Origin: CAZPYD01 sp964590835
GTDB taxonomy: Bacteria; Patescibacteriota; Minisyncoccia; JAHISW01; Tagabacteraceae
Reading direction: 5' to 3'
DNA: 6,303 bases
NCBI GenBank assembly: GCA_964590835.1
Contig: CAZPYD010000026.1
Location: 1 to 6,303 of the forward strand
The position numbers and the translations under genes were made by a program. The notes under the pieces were generated by a model. That model was given only the letters and a program-made list of their open reading frames with translations, was not told the DNA's origin and searched no databases. Shown one piece after another: positions 5,586-6,303 of the stretch (position 1 is the stretch's first letter; each line of letters starts with the position of its first letter).

Positions 5586-6303
5586 TTATGATTTTAAAAC
5601 ATTTATCACTCCTTCAATCATTTTTTCTTTATTAAATTCTCTTACTCTTTCTTTTGAGTTTTTTATAAATTTTTCTCGCATATCCTTATTTTTATACAAA
5701 TCTAAAATCGCTTTTTTGATTTGTTCTTTGTTGTTATATTCAACCAAAAATCCGTTTTCATTGTTTTTAATAAGCTCAGGATTACCACCAACATTAGTGG
5801 TTATTACAGGTATCTCCATTGCCATAGCCTCTAAAATAACATGCGACAAACCCTCGTAGCCAGTATTTAAAACAAACAAATCGCTTTTATTTAAATATCT
5901 CAAAACCTCTTCTTGTGACAATTGGCCAGTCAACAAAATATTATCATTTAATTTTAAATCTTTAATTTTTGATTCCAGGTTTTCTTTCTCCGGACCATCA
6001 CCTATAATAATTAGTTTTGCATCAGGAGTTTCTTTTAAAATTTTAGGCATAATTTCTATCAAAATATCAAATCCTTTCCACGAAACCAAACGACCAACAG
6101 AAACAATATTAAAGCTTTCATGCACATCATAGTGTACACCATCTAACATTTCAAACGCATTATAAATAACCTTTGTTTTATCTTCAGCCACACCCCACAT
6201 CAAAACAATCTTTTTTAAGTATTCACTTGGAATAATAACCTTATCTGCTCCTTTAGCTACACTTCGTTCAATTTTTCTTCTTATTTCTGCAACAAAATCA
6301 AAT
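5586..6303 (-). CDS. GT4 family glycosyltransferase, C-terminal part; 5' end beyond window
   Basis: The reading frame is open to the window edge, giving 238 visible codons and no true start. Translation of the first visible codons gives FDFVAEIRRKIERSVAKGAD and then KVIIPSEYLKKIVLMWGV. The latter is the typical GT4 inter-domain segment (V-I-x-P-S-E-Y-L-K-K), so the gene continues upstream and the TTG at 6201-6203 is not its start. The visible donor-binding half has VIYNAF (45-50), VGRLVSWKGFD (69-79), IIGDGPEKENL (99-109), the intact E-x7-E motif Glu150/Glu158 (EGLSHVILEA) and NVGGNPELI (170-178), numbered from the first visible codon. About 130-160 N-terminal residues are probably missing, judged from the 363-residue neighbour. 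It ends in TAA 4 nt before the next ATG and appears to be the most upstream operon member in this window. Sugar specificity is unknown. Confidence 0.93.
   Translation of the reverse strand, partial: FDFVAEIRRKIERSVAKGADKVIIPSEYLKKIVLMWGVAEDKTKVIYNAFEMLDGVHYDVHESFNIVSVGRLVSWKGFDILIEIMPKILKETPDAKLIIIGDGPEKENLESKIKDLKLNDNILLTGQLSQEEVLRYLNKSDLFVLNTGYEGLSHVILEAMAMEIPVITTNVGGNPELIKNNENGFLVEYNNKEQIKKAILDLYKNKDMREKFIKNSKERVREFNKEKMIEGVINVLKS

Noticed and set aside
6201..6203. TTG as the start of the upstream glycosyltransferase
   Set aside because: The frame stays open to the window edge, and the upstream residues KVIIPSEYLKKIV are conserved GT4 sequence, so the gene starts outside the window.

Overview
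The window is AT-rich (roughly 30% G+C by eye). It holds seven tightly packed genes, all on the minus strand, so transcription runs from position 6303 towards position 1. Protein content is typical of a bacterial surface-glycan (capsule, O-antigen or exopolysaccharide-like) locus: three GT4-type glycosyltransferases, a class I SAM methyltransferase, a polysaccharide deacetylase, a B12-binding-type radical SAM enzyme and the start of an asparagine synthase (asnB). The low G+C, Lys/Ile-rich proteins, compact spacing and the recognisable style of the two complete glycosyltransferases resemble Candidate Phyla Radiation bacteria (Patescibacteria, probably Parcubacteria). This assignment rests on recall of family resemblance, not on a search. 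TAA, TAG and TGA all act as stops, so the standard bacterial code (table 11) fits.

Layout in order of transcription: a glycosyltransferase cut off at its 5' end by the window edge (5586-6303); a second GT4 glycosyltransferase (4490-5581); a third, more divergent glycosyltransferase (3459-4493), overlapping the second by 4 nt; a methyltransferase (2774-3457); an 84-nt gap, the only real intergenic space; a polysaccharide deacetylase (1883-2689); a radical SAM protein (453-1883), overlapping the deacetylase by 1 nt; and asnB (1-449), cut off at its 3' end by the window edge. Apart from the 84-nt gap, junctions range from a 4-nt overlap to a 4-nt space, so the set is very probably one operon with translational coupling.

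The likely joint role is building and decorating a cell-surface glycan. The glycosyltransferases add sugars, and the methyltransferase, deacetylase, radical SAM enzyme and amidotransferase-type AsnB supply modifications. The exact glycan cannot be read from the sequence.

The most unusual structural feature is a long imperfect inverted repeat (arms 2645-2667 and 2761-2781). It links the stop codon of the methyltransferase gene to codons 8-15 of the deacetylase gene and encloses the deacetylase start codon and a possible promoter. A second point of interest is that none of the six visible start codons has a Shine-Dalgarno sequence, yet all six have A at both -3 and -6. No RNA genes, mobile elements, CRISPR arrays or convincing terminators were seen, and there is no gene-free stretch over 300 bases.
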